64,000 nt of DNA from the NCBI GenBank assembly GCA_020736575.1, contig JAGPYM010000006.1:1426001-1490000 (forward strand), given 5' to 3'. This stretch comes from Thelonectria olida. Its lineage: Eukaryota; Ascomycota; Sordariomycetes; Hypocreales; Nectriaceae. Shown piece by piece: positions 24,663 to 36,875 of the stretch. The notes beneath the pieces were generated by a model that was not told the origin of the DNA, did not search any database, and saw nothing but the letters and a program-made list of their open reading frames with translations. The translations under genes and the position numbers were made by a program. Position 1 is the first letter of the stretch, and every line of letters starts with the position of its first letter.

Positions 24663-26657
24663 ATGCCCCGTCGACTGAACCCTTTCGCGTCCTCTTCTCC
24701 CTCCATGTCTCAACCCGTCAAACCTGGCGAGAGACGTCCTTCGACGTCAAAGGGCAACCGTCTCTCCCAGTTCTTCTCCTCGAGCCCCAAGTCCAAGGAG
24801 ACTGGCGCCCAGCAGGCCCTCCTCGCCATGCAGCAGCACCAGGCCAATGGGGTCTCTTCGCCCAACGCCCTTCCCACCATCTCTCTGTCAACCGCCAGCC
24901 CGGGCGATCTGAGCAATGTCGATGGCCCTACTACGACACTCTTTCAGCCTCAGTCTCCTGAGGAAGTTGAGCGACAGAGGCGCGCCGATGCCCAGTTTGG
25001 CCCTCTTGTCCACCCGAGCCACCGATACACCAGCATGTCTCACGGAGAACCCCTCGAAGCCCCTGTTGAGGACGAACCCCCCTATTATTACATTCTCACT
25101 ACCTACATCAGCTACCTAATTCTTATTCTCCTCGGCCACTTCCGCGACTTTTTCGGCAAGCGCTTCGGCAACCCCAAGCACTATCGGGCCCTCAAGGCGT
25201 CAAATGGCTACGCTGCTCTCAACGACGACTTTGACAACTTCTACGTTCGCCGCCTCAAGATGCGACTGGATGACTGCTTCGCCCGTCCCACCACTGGCGT
25301 TCCTGGCCGCTTTATCACCCTCATGGACCGCAAGTCTGACGATTTCAACCGCACCTACCAGTACACAGGCACCTATACTGAGACTCTCAACATGAGCTCT
25401 TACAACTACCTTGGTTTCGCCCAGTCCGATGGTCCTTGCGCCGATGCAGTTGAGGAGTGCGTTAAGCAATATGGTGTCAGCTTCTGCAGCCCTCGTGGTG
25501 CTGCTGGTACCAGCGATCTAGCCCATGAAGTTGAGCGCGAAATTGCTGATTTTGTGGGCAAGCCCGCTGCCATGGTCTTTTCGATGGGTTACGTCACAAA
25601 CGCCAGCTCGTTCCCGGCTCTCGTTGGAAAGGGTTGCCTGATCATTTCTGATGAGCTGAACCACGCTTCCATCCGTGTTGGTGCCCGTCTTTCAGGTGCT
25701 GTCATCCAGTCTTTCAAGCACAACGACATGATCCATCTGGAGAAGGTTGTTCGTGAGGCCATCTCGCAAGGTCAACCCCGCACCCACCGCCCCTGGAAGA
25801 AGATTCTTGTCGTTGTCGAGGGTCTGTACTCCATGGAGGGTACCATGTGCGATCTTCCCGGCATTCTCGCTCTCAAGCAAAAGTACAAGTTCTACCTTTT
25901 CGTCGACGAGGCTCACTCTGTTGGTGCCCTGGGTCCCAACGGACGCGGTGTGTGCGACTACTTTGGCATTGATCCTGCCGAGGTGGATATTCTCATGGGA
26001 ACCCTGACCAAGTCCTTTGGCGCCAACGGCGGTTACATTGCCGCTGAAAAGCACATCATTGACAAGCTGAAGAGTACCAACGCCTGTACCCAGTTTGGCG
26101 AGTCGCCTACTCCTTGTGTCCTCATGCAGATTTTGGCCTCTCTCAAGCTTATCACTGGTGAACTCTGCCCCGGCCAGGGTGCAGAGCGTCTGGAGCGTAT
26201 CGCATTCAACTCTCGCTACCTGCGTCTCGGATTGAAGCGTCTCGGTCTCATCGTCTCCGGTCACGACGACTCCCCCATCATCCCTGTCGCGCTTTATCAC
26301 CCTGCCAAGCTCCCCGCCTTTAGCCACGAAATGCTCAAGCGCAAGATTTCCGTTGTTGTAGTCGGCTACCCCGCTACTCCTCTCATCAGCTCACGTGCGC
26401 GATTCTGTGTCTCTTCTGCTCACAACAAGGATGATCTGGACCGTCTTCTTGCCGCCTGTGACGAGGTTGGTGACATTCTGCAAATCAAGTACTCGACTGG
26501 TGCGGCTGGTGGACAGGAACATCTCCCTGAAGGTATCGCTCCCGAGGATGAGAAGCAGTGGAGGAAGGAGAACGGTATTCTACCTAAGGCTCCCAGATGG
26601 CGACTGGACGACGTCATCCGACATGGCGTCCACGACTCCAAGATCCCCCTACGATAA
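24663..26657 (+). CDS. lcb2: Serine palmitoyltransferase subunit 2 (long-chain base synthase)
   Basis: Single exon, 664 aa from the ATG at 24663 (context GAGAAATGCC). Upstream in-frame sequence has no ATG. A serine/proline-rich cytosolic N-terminus (1-135) precedes a membrane segment (YILTTYISYLILILLGHF, about 141-160) and a fold-type-I PLP enzyme domain. Visible signatures are SSYNYLGFA, the cofactor-binding DELNHASI and VDEAHSVGALG, and the PLP-lysine motif GTLTKSFGANGG with Lys450. Lcb2 is the catalytic subunit, condensing serine with palmitoyl-CoA at the ER to start sphingolipid synthesis (family knowledge). Length and motifs are intact. Paralogous Lcb1 lacks the lysine, so the assignment to Lcb2 is firm. 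Confidence 0.96.
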   Translation: MPRRLNPFASSSPSMSQPVKPGERRPSTSKGNRLSQFFSSSPKSKETGAQQALLAMQQHQANGVSSPNALPTISLSTASPGDLSNVDGPTTTLFQPQSPEEVERQRRADAQFGPLVHPSHRYTSMSHGEPLEAPVEDEPPYYYILTTYISYLILILLGHFRDFFGKRFGNPKHYRALKASNGYAALNDDFDNFYVRRLKMRLDDCFARPTTGVPGRFITLMDRKSDDFNRTYQYTGTYTETLNMSSYNYLGFAQSDGPCADAVEECVKQYGVSFCSPRGAAGTSDLAHEVEREIADFVGKPAAMVFSMGYVTNASSFPALVGKGCLIISDELNHASIRVGARLSGAVIQSFKHNDMIHLEKVVREAISQGQPRTHRPWKKILVVVEGLYSMEGTMCDLPGILALKQKYKFYLFVDEAHSVGALGPNGRGVCDYFGIDPAEVDILMGTLTKSFGANGGYIAAEKHIIDKLKSTNACTQFGESPTPCVLMQILASLKLITGELCPGQGAERLERIAFNSRYLRLGLKRLGLIVSGHDDSPIIPVALYHPAKLPAFSHEMLKRKISVVVVGYPATPLISSRARFCVSSAHNKDDLDRLLAACDEVGDILQIKYSTGAAGGQEHLPEGIAPEDEKQWRKENGILPKAPRWRLDDVIRHGVHDSKIPLR

Positions 26658-29600
26658 AAGACAATTGCATTCGAATCAAGTTGATTTTCGGCGTTTCAAA
26701 TCTTTTCCACACAAATCAAATGTGACCCGGAAGACGGAGCGGTGTTGTTTTTGGCGCAACTGAATAGACCCTCATCCTGTGAAAGGCTAGGATGTTACAC
26801 GACTTTTGACCCCCATTGTACCTATTGGCAAAGGATGCTTCTAAGTGGCCTCGCTAATATTTTCTTTTCTTTTCAACTGCTCGATGCAGAGCATATCTGC
26901 CGAGGCCATTTTTACGGAGTTGGGGGTGCTGAAGCCATAATGGTGTGTGGTTTTGAGGGAGCTTGCATTTTGGGAATGGGACACATGAGCAACGCTCAAC
27001 TCTTGTAGCTTCAAAAGGGTTGGAAGCCAAATGGTATATAAATAAACTAGCACTGAACAGTCAAGTGTATATAGTGCTCCGTTGGAGCAGTAGTCTCTGA
27101 ATAACAATAACAAGACAAACGGCCTCGATCCTTTTCTGTCCCGTGACGAATTATACTTTTGTTTGACACTCCTAAATTGAAGTTGAGTAATCATTAGCAA
27201 GCTACGTTGTTCTATCTCTACCGTTGTAGGTATGTATTATACATCTGTCTCATTGGTTGCCTACCTATGTCAGTCGAGCAGGTAAGCCTGCCCTGTGATG
27301 ACGATGGCTCCTTCACAATCAAGCAACCAAGGGGAACTACTGGGGTGATGTTTCTGAGGTCTCCAAAGTAAGCCTGCCTCCTATACTCCTACATGTGCCT
27401 GACGACCTGGTCTCGCGGAAGCTAAACCTTGTTGACGTCTCGCGGGGTATCATTTCTCAGTTTCTACGTGGTTGGGTGTCTCTGGCGGCTCAGGTGTCAG
27501 GAAACGTAACTCTGGATGCTCTCGACCCAGGGATCAAGCCTCTGGGGGCTTCTGGATGTCGTAAGAACATCCTACCAACAATACAGCGTACCGCCAACTC
27601 TGTTTCCTTTGACTTGAACGCCAGCGACAGCGACAGAGGATGAAGGCACGGCCACGCAGGCCTAATCGTCTAGAAGAGGAAGGGCCGGTAACTGCTTTTC
27701 CAGGAAGACAGCTGGATCAATGGAATGCCTTCAAAATCCACGTTCATCCATTCATTGCAGGTGCGAGGAAAGATGCCGTTGTGATATTGAGGGAAGAAAG
27801 TATCGTTGTCCGCTTTGAACGGTGTCCCGTGTCTTGGTCTCTTTCTTCAACGTCGACATCATACTGAAGCTCCTTTCGTAAGGATATCAGAAGACCTCCG
27901 TCTTAGTCTTGCAACTTCCTCATTTTACTTCAATAATCGTTTGTTGTTGCCTCGCCACAAAGATGTTCAAGTATACTGTAATGGCCATCTATCCAGCATG
28001 TGAACAGCAAATCATACGCCAACGTATAACCCTAACCGTCATGACGATTGAGAATGAATGAAGGGGCAAGAGACACACCTGGTTGGGTGATGGATGTCTA
28101 CAATCGGTGCTACTATTCTCATGCTTAGACTACGGATGAAGTGAGTAACTAACGAGCTTAAGGAGACACGGCAATTACAAGTTTTGGAGAGATCTAGCAA
28201 GATACAGACACAAAAGAGAGTATGAATAGGAAACAGGAATGATGGAATGCAGTGTGTATGTGAGTTCAAGTCTATAATGTCATGCTTCAACTTGATCCTT
28301 CTCTGAAATTCACGTCCAACCAGTAGTTAATACAATGAAGGTGCCCTCTCTGGTTGGGGGGAGGAGATGATATTACTCAGGATGGAGACAGTGAAGCAAA
28401 AGTTGAAGTCCCTATTCACACTTGGGGAGCTAATTAGCTTAGTTGAGAAGGTATTAAACTCATAGAACTGGAGTGTTTGCTACCCATGCTCTTGGGTTGG
28501 CGATGGGAGAAGAGCTTTTGTTCTGGCAACGGAGTAATAGCAGCCCGGATACTGGATAAGCTTTCACTGATAACCCTGCCTCTCAGCTCCAATCTTCTTC
28601 GAAACTTAAGCGCGATGAAGAGTTTGCCATTGAACTTTTGGTACCAAATCCTAATGACCGACACAACCATGTCTCATGCATGAGGGCGAGATGTATGAGG
28701 TGCTTGGATGTAATCAGGCTTTTAACAACTGGTTGGGACGGTGTTGAAAGGTCAACACTGATTCAGAGAATGAACTCTTCGCTCATAGCATTCTCAAGGC
28801 TCTACCTGTATATTCCCTTTCCACATGGAAGCTCCCCTACCACTCTAGCAAGTTAGGACATATGATGGCTTTGCCCTCTTGCTCCCATTACAGACTCGAC
28901 AAGTGCCCAAGACGACCAGAAATGACGTGCAACTACGCTCCTAGCCTAGTGTGAAGAAAATGCCACGGTAACCCAAGTCAAGTAAGCCGGGTGACGGGGG
29001 CAGAGGATTCGAAACTCGACGGTTTGCATCACGACGACTCCTGCCCCTGTAAGAAAAGTTGGTGTTGAAGGTCAGATCGATCAAAGAGGTCATTGATCGT
29101 CCACATCAGGCCAGACTTGATAGTGACTACGCCCTGCAAGGTCCATTGGGCACACTACCGTGTCAAGCGAGGCAACGACCCTGGCAGAGGAAACATGACA
29201 AGATGGGGCCAACAAACACCAGGGACAAGGCGGTTTGGTATTGTAACCTTGTCAGAAGTCCCACGCGGGTGTTGGCGGCGAGGGCTGGGAGGGAGCGAGC
29301 GAGAACCGAGAATCGGACTTGACGTGAGGTGAACCCTGGCTGGCTTGAGAGACTCGTCGCAGGAAAGGGAGCAGGGGAGAATGAGACGTTTACGTCACAA
29401 GGCTTGATGCTATTTCGAGCGTGTATCTCGATGCGGAGAAGACGCTATTCAAGGGTTCTGAAGATGCAAAGACCCCCCTTGGCTTGGTTGCAAGCGAGGC
29501 TTGAAGGCAGAACAACTCACTCCTTCATACGAATACGTCTTGTGCTACATGTCAGCTCAGCCCAGACCATCTTCAGCTCAACCAAGTGTCGTGCAGCTGT

Positions 29601-32149
29601 TGGAGGTCTGCTTTGCGACCAGACGAGGGAGCGCGCCGTGCGGAGGGGAAGCCGGGAGCTCATAGCTCTGAGCCAAACGGTGGGTGAGGCTAAAAAGGAC
29701 GCCAGTGACGGGAACCTGAAACGCAGACGACCGGGGGGGGAGAGGTCGAGAATGGATTTGGGAGAGGCTGGTAAGTGGTAAGGAATGTGATGCGGGGTGG
29801 GGGGGAGAAGGGGAAATACGAGAAAAGGGTGAGAGTGAGGCTTGTGACTTGTGACTTGTATGAGTGAGAGAAGAAGAGGTTGAAGGGGAGCTGGTTAGAT
29901 TGGTTTGCTTTTGGTGACGGTGACGGTGGTGGGTGAATGGACGGAGGTTTGAGGTTCGTGATGAAGACCGCTTACGGAGGAAGTACAAGAGACGAGGAAT
30001 GCCAAGTCAAAACTTCCGGTAGCTGGGATCTATAATTAATGTAGCGGAAACAACAAGTCTGGGGAGGTTTCAAGCGTGATACGAAGAGCAAACATCTTTC
30101 AACCCCACGTGTAGAAAGACGGACAACCTCTGCCAAGAGATGTCAAACACCAGACAAGCTGGGGTTTTTTTCATTCAGGGGTTTAGTCATGCCGAGAGAA
30201 CCGAGAAAAGAGAAACAGTCAGTACCATACTACTAGGTGTTGAATAATGAAGGTGAAGGTGAATACGCGTAAGTGAGGTGGTGATTCCAGGACTGACAGT
30301 TTCAGTCCCTTGCCACTGGTGCCATTTTGGCGTCTTGCACCATGACTGTAAGAGTTAAAGAGCATTTCTGTTCGTACAGTAGTCAAGGCCAGCTCGAAAG
30401 CCTCGAATCGGAGAATTGATATGGGGGGCATGGTGGGGGGTTGTTTGTGAAGGGCGGCCCAAGACTCCAAAGTTCCAGTCACTTCTTCATATCCAACCTG
30501 ATGTTATTTTTATTCCTGCTCTTCATTATTATCATCACGTCTTAATGCTGCTGCTAGGCGCTCGGAACCCACTGCCGCTGGGGTTGCGTCCATCCATGGC
30601 GTTGCGACGTGCATGTAGGTGCATGTGCAATGGAGCATCGGCAGCCATCCATTTCCTCTGGTTGCGCGGCTACAACGTCTTTTTTTCGTATGCAACTACT
30701 TCATACTGCAGCTTTGACTGTCCTCTTCGTTTGAATCCCGTCCAACCGTGCCCCTGTGTGTGTGTTGAACCCACAGGGCCGCATGGCATTATTGGCAAGA
30801 CACAGAGTGCACGTCTCGAGTGGAGAAGTAGTCATGGTTTGTTTGTTTTGTTTCGTGGGCAGGAAAAAGAAACGACGTCTTTACTACTATATCCGAGTCT
30901 TGACTGAGACGAGAGAGGGCTGTGGGTGGGACGGTGGGCAAACAAAAGTGAGTAAGCGGAGGACGGACGAACGAAACAACAGATAGAGGGACAAACAAGC
31001 AGAAACAAAATCCATCTTCACAAGGTGGAATAAAAGAGGAGGAATGTGAGCTCACCACAACTTTGACGGCGGGGAGGGGCCGTAAAAGGCGAGGCCAGGG
31101 CAAGGGAGCGACGAGAGTCTAGACCTGATTGGGTCGTTTGGGCCGTGGCCGTGGCCGTGGCCGTGGCCGCCTGTGTCTTTTTTGTCCTTGCGTCTCTCGG
31201 TTGCTTCTTCATGTTGCTCCTGTTCTCTATGCATCTATTTCGTTGCCATCTCTTGGTTCTGTTACTCCATGATGGCTACAGTTGAAGGCGCAGGGTGTGG
31301 TTGTGTCTTGAAGTACAAGCACGTCAGAGGAACAAAAAGATGGCTTGTGTGGCTGTGCATCTGCAGGAGAAGGAGTTTAAAAAAGAAAAAAGAAAAAAGA
31401 AAAGAAAAATAACTGGAATGCAAGAGAGCACTGACGCTTTTTTTCCCCCTTCAACAGTGGTTAGACTATCCGCTGTTGGTTGGTCGGTTGTTCCTATGCC
31501 ATCTGTTCCTATGAGGGGCGTGGTTCTCCTTGAGCGCTGGGGACTTCCTGGTCCAAAGCTGTATTCTGTGTTCCCACGCCCGTATCTCCGTCGTGGAATG
31601 GAGCCGAGTTCATGGATGAGCTGGTGTCGGCTATCAGTGGTGTTGTTTGTTACTGGGGAACATGAAGCCTTGGGAATCCACTGAGAATCCACCTCTGCGC
31701 GGGCCGTCACTCAGTCGCTGAGGTGGTGATGGATGTGATGTGCTGTTCTCATTGCCTATACCTGTCATTAGTACGAAGTAATTACGAATATCTACATACG
31801 AATAGGTAATGTCGGCTCGTCTTACCGACATAGCACCTATTATTGCTCTTGCTTGTACGGAAGCAATTATTACAAGGAGATGGACGGCTCCATGATGAGA
31901 TGGGCCATGGTCCGTCCTATGTTGGTACTGGCATCCACTCGACTGTACTCTGTACCTCGTCGCCTAAACTTGGCTGGGAAGGTACTTGCTTTTCTTAGTC
32001 TACCCACTTGCAACCCGGTACCCCCCAGCAGGGTAACTTAGGTACTCGGGCCCTAAGACAAACCCTTCCGGATCTTACCATCTCAGGTACCGTCCCACCG
32101 CAGCTCCGTGGCACGGTACCTGCCGCTCTCGTGATAGACCATTGACCGA
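26658..32149. other. 5.5 kb interval with no recognisable gene
   Basis: Contains the 3' UTR of the Lcb2 gene and the distal promoter of the Ste50 gene. Open frames are short and of low complexity. A GGCCGT tandem run (31141-31170) and an A-rich tract (31379-31411) are present. No tRNA, transposon end or protein family was seen. The size suggests regulatory DNA or non-coding transcripts, but the sequence alone does not show it. Confidence 0.4.
31141..31170 (+). repeat. GGCCGT tandem repeat, five units
   Basis: Four perfect GGCCGT hexamers followed by one GGCCGC, in the distal upstream region of the Ste50 gene. Confidence 0.9.
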
Positions 32150-32901
32150 ATGGGCACTCGGGCAGGGGCGCCCCGTCCTGTTCTCTGCCTTCCTGCGGTT
32201 CTACCTCTGCCTCTCCACTGCTTCTACCAGCGCCAGCGCCAGTGCCACAGTCTCTCTGATCCTGCTTCCAGGTTCCCAGCGCTTCCGCCCGCCAGTGCCC
32301 GCGCTCGCTCAGTCCAGTCCAAGGTCGGGTTACGACTGGTCCTCCACCTCCACCTCCACGACACCACCACCGCCGACACTATCCAGGACGACTCCCATCA
32401 TCGCCAACGATCCCTCCTCTTCGCTCCCTCTCTCTCATTTTGCCTCGCTCCCACCGACTCTTCCGCTGGCACACGCCCTATACGTTCCCGATACTGCTTT
32501 CATCTGATCTCCTCCTCCTCCTCCCTTTGTCGCAGCGCCGACTCGCTTCCCTCCAAACTCGCCGTTGCCGCCCGTCTCCGCTTCTCTGCTGCTCCCAGCG
32601 ATTTGCTTCGATCCAAGGCCACTTCCTCCCTTCAAACAGTCCACCCGACCTGGCGACTTCATCTCGCGCCCCTTGCTTCCGTCCCAATCACTCCCAGCAC
32701 ACTGGACCATTGTGGACGGTTCATCGACCGACCGACGCCCACAGACCCCCTCCATCTTGTGGTTACGACTGGACTGAAGAACCGCTCGTCTCCCACGAAC
32801 AACACCTCACTCAGTGTCGACCATAATACGACGCCCATCACCTTGATTCTAGTCGTTGCATACATTTGGTTTCTGGCGAACTACTCGCCCCCGTTGTCAC
32901 C
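32150..32901 (+). promoter_or_regulatory. C-rich leader of the Ste50 gene with a 251-codon upstream frame
   Basis: An ATG at 32150 opens 251 codons ending in a TGA at 32903-32905 that overlaps the Ste50 ATG at 32902. The predicted peptide is low-complexity (Ser, Pro, Arg, Leu), and at least one other frame is also widely open here. The low adenine content of the leader is therefore enough to explain the open frame. It is annotated as leader, not as a protein gene. Confidence 0.4.
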
Positions 32902-34538
32902 ATGATGAACTTCGATGGTGGCACGGCTTACGCCGAGTCCGACGCCGACGACGAGTACGAGCGAGGCTTGGGCGACCACTCCCCCGTCGACGACTCTGAG
33001 GCCTCTCCCATCGACTCCGAGATGTCTACGTCCGCCGAGCACACCCCGACAACCTACGGCCACCACGCAGGTGGAGACCGCCTGCCCGAGACTCTCATTA
33101 CGGATTGGACGGTCGATGAGTGTGCCGACTTCATCAGTAGCATTGCACTGCCGCAGTACGCCGAGAGCTTCATTGGTTCGTCGATTTCCCAGCTTTATTG
33201 GTTTACTACATGTTTCTTCTAATCGAGTCGCTCTCGACGGTTTGACGGGTGGATTAGCTAACATGGGTTTTATTGTACAGAGAACGAAATCGTCGGCGAG
33301 GCTCTCGTTGCACTTCTACATGACGATCTCAAGAGCATGGGCATTTCCAGTGTCGGCCATCGCCTGACTATTCTTAAGAGCGTCTACGATGTAAAAAAGG
33401 CCCAGGATGTGGCCTTTGAGAGCGACCACTACCTGCCACTGTGTATGTCGCTAATCTCCCCCTCGCTAACCTGACATGATCCTAACCGCGGACCCCTGCA
33501 GCCGCCGACGCCGAAGCTCAATATGCCACCGCAACCCTCAAAGACATTAAGCACCTTGTTGAACAATTTCGCCTACGAGATGAACGCATGATCTTGCTCG
33601 AGCAAGATTTGCGACGAATTACGGAAGATGTCAAGCGGCTAAGGGAAGACATGCTCCCCGCTCTTCGTCTTGCCAAGGACGCTCAGCAGCCCCTGCCCAA
33701 CCTCGGAGGCGGCAATCAGGGTTACAGCTACGAGGCCACCATCTCACCTCCCGTGCCGACACCATCCCCCGGCCAATCTGCAAATGCCATGAAGCGCCAA
33801 TACTCGACCAAGAGGATCGTCCTCGGAACCACGCCCAAGAATGCTTCCCCCACCCAAGCCACCCACGAGAGGTCAATAGCCGAAACGTCGTTGGATCCCG
33901 CCAACGCTGCAGAACGGGCCGTCTTGTCATCATCACACCTTGCAGCCATGAATGGTGGCGGCCAGACTGCCTCGTCTCCCTCATATCCGTCTCCCAACAT
34001 CCCGTCTCCAACCTCACCGCCAACCCATATGAGTGGTACCACCCTTGGTAACAGATCCTACCGAAGCGAAGCACCTACGCCATCAGCACGAAGCACCTTT
34101 GATAGCTCCGACCATGGAACCTACACCCGCGACAAGGGCCCGTCAGGCCCGCCTCGCCGACGAGAAACTCCTGTCCCCGACACGCCTGGGGCGAGTGCTA
34201 GCAGCAACGCATCAGTCGAGATATTCAAGTCGTTCCGTGTTAGCATGGAAGATCCGTGTTATAAAGTCTTACCCGCAGCCCTCAAGAAATACCAGATTAA
34301 TGCGCCATGGGATCAATACGCACTGTACATTGTCTATGGAGATCAAGAACGCTGCCTAGGCCTCGAAGAAAAGCCGTTAATATTGTTCAAGCAACTGGAT
34401 AAGGAAGGCAAGAAACCCATGTTTATGTTGCGGAAGACGACGAATGCACCAGCGGACGGCGAACCAGGAAGCGCCGGTCTGGGCAGCGCGACGAGGGGAG
34501 CAGCAGCAGGATATGATCCGCCAGGAGGAATCATCTAG
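32902..34538 (+). CDS. ste50: Ste50-like MAPK-pathway adaptor (SAM and RA domains)
   Basis: Three exons (32902-33175, 33281-33442, 33502-34538) give 490 aa. After an acidic N-terminus, a SAM domain spans about residues 66-130 (DWTVDECADFISSIALPQYA, then GEALVALLHDDLKSMGI, then GHRLTILKSVYD). A coiled coil follows at about 150-190 (EQFRLRDERMILLEQDLRRI), then a Ser/Thr/Pro-rich linker with many SP and TP sites. A Ras-association domain covers about 383-459 (KSFRVSMEDPCYKVLPAALK to KKPMFMLRK). Ste50 homologues (Mst50 in Magnaporthe) tether the MAPKKK Ste11 and link it to Ras/Cdc42 or membrane sensors in mating, osmotic and pathogenicity pathways (family knowledge). The first donor (GTTCGT) is non-consensus but restores the SAM domain. 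Confidence 0.93.
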
Positions 34539-35815
34539 AGCATTGATCGGCCAGTCACGATCCTGCCCCGCTCCAAAGTCTCTGAGGTTCTCTCAAGCAT
34601 GAGGAGTCAGACTAGATTGGGTCGGCGCCTATCGAAACACGGGTCCAATCAATTAGTTGCAACGAAGACGGCACGCGAGGAGTTGGGCTTGGTGGGATTA
34701 CAAGATACGACATCTCCTGCACAGCGCTGGAATCGGCCATTTTTTTTTTGACCGCGTTCTTTGCTTTTGGGTTAACGGCCTTTACCGGGAACGTGCAGCG
34801 ACGCTATAGTTGTCGTATGACGTCGAACACGGCATTCTGCATCTGTGGATCTGGATGTATTCTCTGCCGCCGGGCTTCTGGAACTGGAGTACGTACGTAT
34901 GAAACGCACAAAACGGAGACGTTACCGCCGACAGAGGCGTGTGTATTCCACCGTGCCGGGTTTCATCGACCTTGTTGGACACGTTTCGAAGGATCAGACT
35001 GGTTCGTGTCGCTTGAGAGGGAAGAGGGGAGGAATGTAAGAATGAGATGAGATGTACGGCATGCAAAGACGCAAAACCTGGGTTTGGACATGGCTTACGC
35101 TGGATGTGAGCTAAGCGGATATGTTGCTTTCGGACCTGTGTTGTGACACTTTTTGAGACTTGTTGATTCTGGCGGTTTGTTCTGTTTCTACGAAGGTCCT
35201 GGATATTGACGGCTTTTTGACTTTGTTCTGGGAGCTACTTCATATTGGAAGAAAAAGGCATCAAGGACTGGCGTGGGGGAGGAAAGGAGCTGGAGCCTCT
35301 CTTGCTATTTAGTTGCTATGGCATCTTTCTGCGGACTGGGGACTCGGGGGCTACGGCGTTTGACACAAAAAAGGGTTGCGAGGGAACGTTGATCTGTCTT
35401 GAGTCGGAAGGGAGGAGAAATTGTCTCATAATTGAATCGCATGTTGCGGATGTGGCTGTCATGATGATTGTCTTGTTTCATGTTTGGCGATAGAGACGGA
35501 CACGATGGTGTTTCGAGTGAGCGGTTGGATGCATGCGGTCGTCAAGGGACTTTGGCGAAGTGGTTACCTTACTCGCATAGTGATTTGATAATGACGTTAA
35601 TGCAAGACTATGTATGTGTTCACTCGATGAGATGGAAATGAGATGGAGGTTGAGTTGATGTGAGTGTTTGTTCAGTCAAGTGGAAACTTATTCATTGATG
35701 CTCATAGATCTGCATATGCAAGTCGCTCTCAAAACACCACCGCCACACACAACCTTTCACATCGAATGGTATACTACATTAACATAAAAACCCCCTGTCA
35801 TCTCATACCATCTCC
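34539..35815. other. Convergent 3' intergenic region
   Basis: Lies between the 3' ends of the Ste50 gene and the trypsin-like gene. It should hold both 3' UTRs. A T9 run sits at 34741-34749. Short open frames are not protein-like. Confidence 0.5.
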
Positions 35816-36865
35816 TCACCTCACACACCACCTCCACCCCTCAGGGACCCCCCCCTTCCCCTCAAACTCGCTCAAAAACGCATCTATCGCCTCCCACGCA
35901 ACCCCCCTCCGCATCCCCGTCTCCTCGTCCCAGCTCGAGTGCATGCCCACCAGCAACCCCGTCCTCTCATCAACCAGCCCCGCGCCGCTGTGGCCCCAGT
36001 ACGTCCAGCACGTGTGCGCCAGCGCGCCCACCTCCGAGTTGTCCTGCACGTCCTGCCCCTTTGCCAGCCCGCGGAAGCGTCCGCTGCTGAGCACCAGCGT
36101 GTCGTAGTGCGTCGGCACGCCGGCCGTGCTGGCCTCGAGGTCCTCGGAGCCCGGGTGTCCGATGCAGAGCAGCGGTGTGCGCAGCTTGGGCGGCGCGGGC
36201 GCGAGGCGCACAAAGGGGAACGGGCGCCGCAGAGAGTCGGTCTCGACGACGACGAGCAGGGCCAGGTCGCGGACGGGGTCCCAGGCGACGACGCGGGCGG
36301 TGACGACGGCGCCTGAGGAGAAGAGCAGGACGCGGAGCTCGGCGGGGTTGAGCTCTGCGGGGGATTCGGCGACGCAGTGGGCGCAGGTGAGGAGCACGCC
36401 GTCGGGGGAGAGGCAGACGGCGGTGCCGGCTTCGGAGTGGGCGAAGACGAGGGTTGCGGCGACGGGGTCGGAGGTGGACGGGCGGAGGTGGGCGGAGAGG
36501 CTGGTGGGGAGGGAGATGGTGTTTTGCTGGAGCCAGGTGCGTTTGCGGAGGAGGGGGGAGCGGAGGGAGGCGGTGGGGGGGTTGCGGAGGGTCCAGGGGA
36601 GGAGGGAGAGAGTGAAGGTTGAGGTGGGTGGTGATGATGAGGAGGAGGAGGAGGGGGGGATGTGGCAGAGAGGGAGATTGGTGGTTGTGGTGTTGAAGAG
36701 GATGAGGGTTGAGGCTGGTGTTGTGAACGAGTCGAGCTGCGTGTTTGGTAACGCCGCGGGGGAGGAGTGTCGACTGTGAGATCTATGGTTTGAGGCATTG
36801 TGAAGATTGCTGATATGGATGGAAAGGGTAAGAGAGTTGGGTTGGGTGAGGTTGATGATGAACAT
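35816..36865 (-). CDS. Trypsin-like serine peptidase domain protein
   Basis: Single open frame of 349 codons. The C-terminal 230 residues form a chymotrypsin/HtrA-type fold. The catalytic triad is visible: His163 in LLTCAHCVAE, Asp200 in DPVRDLALLVV, and Ser293 in WGHSGAGLVDE, followed by LLVGMHSSWD. No signal peptide or PDZ domain is evident, so an intracellular role is inferred. The start is uncertain. A TATATATA box ends only 11 bases before this ATG, which would place transcription start inside the frame. A second ATG at 36798 in another frame begins MPQTIDLTVDTPPPRR, resembling a SUMO-interaction motif plus basic patch. A hidden splice or sequencing indel may join the two. Family function is unknown to me. 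Confidence 0.75.
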   Translation of the reverse strand: MFIINLTQPNSLTLSIHISNLHNASNHRSHSRHSSPAALPNTQLDSFTTPASTLILFNTTTTNLPLCHIPPSSSSSSSPPTSTFTLSLLPWTLRNPPTASLRSPLLRKRTWLQQNTISLPTSLSAHLRPSTSDPVAATLVFAHSEAGTAVCLSPDGVLLTCAHCVAESPAELNPAELRVLLFSSGAVVTARVVAWDPVRDLALLVVVETDSLRRPFPFVRLAPAPPKLRTPLLCIGHPGSEDLEASTAGVPTHYDTLVLSSGRFRGLAKGQDVQDNSEVGALAHTCWTYWGHSGAGLVDERTGLLVGMHSSWDEETGMRRGVAWEAIDAFLSEFEGKGGVPEGWRWCVR

Positions 36866-36875
36866 GTAAGACGGC

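Noticed and set aside
25692..26327. 211-codon minus-strand frame inside the Lcb2 gene
   Set aside because: Antisense shadow of a highly biased coding sequence; the sense frame has complete PLP-enzyme motifs.
36126..36779. 217-codon plus-strand frame antisense to the peptidase
   Set aside because: Arg/Gly/Glu-rich composition reflects the high-GC antisense of the real gene; no domain.
35884..36798. 304-codon minus-strand frame full of Ser/Pro, overlapping the peptidase
   Set aside because: Beyond its first 30-40 codons it is GC-driven low-complexity shadow of the trypsin-like domain, which has the catalytic triad in the other frame. Only its N-terminus is kept as an open question.
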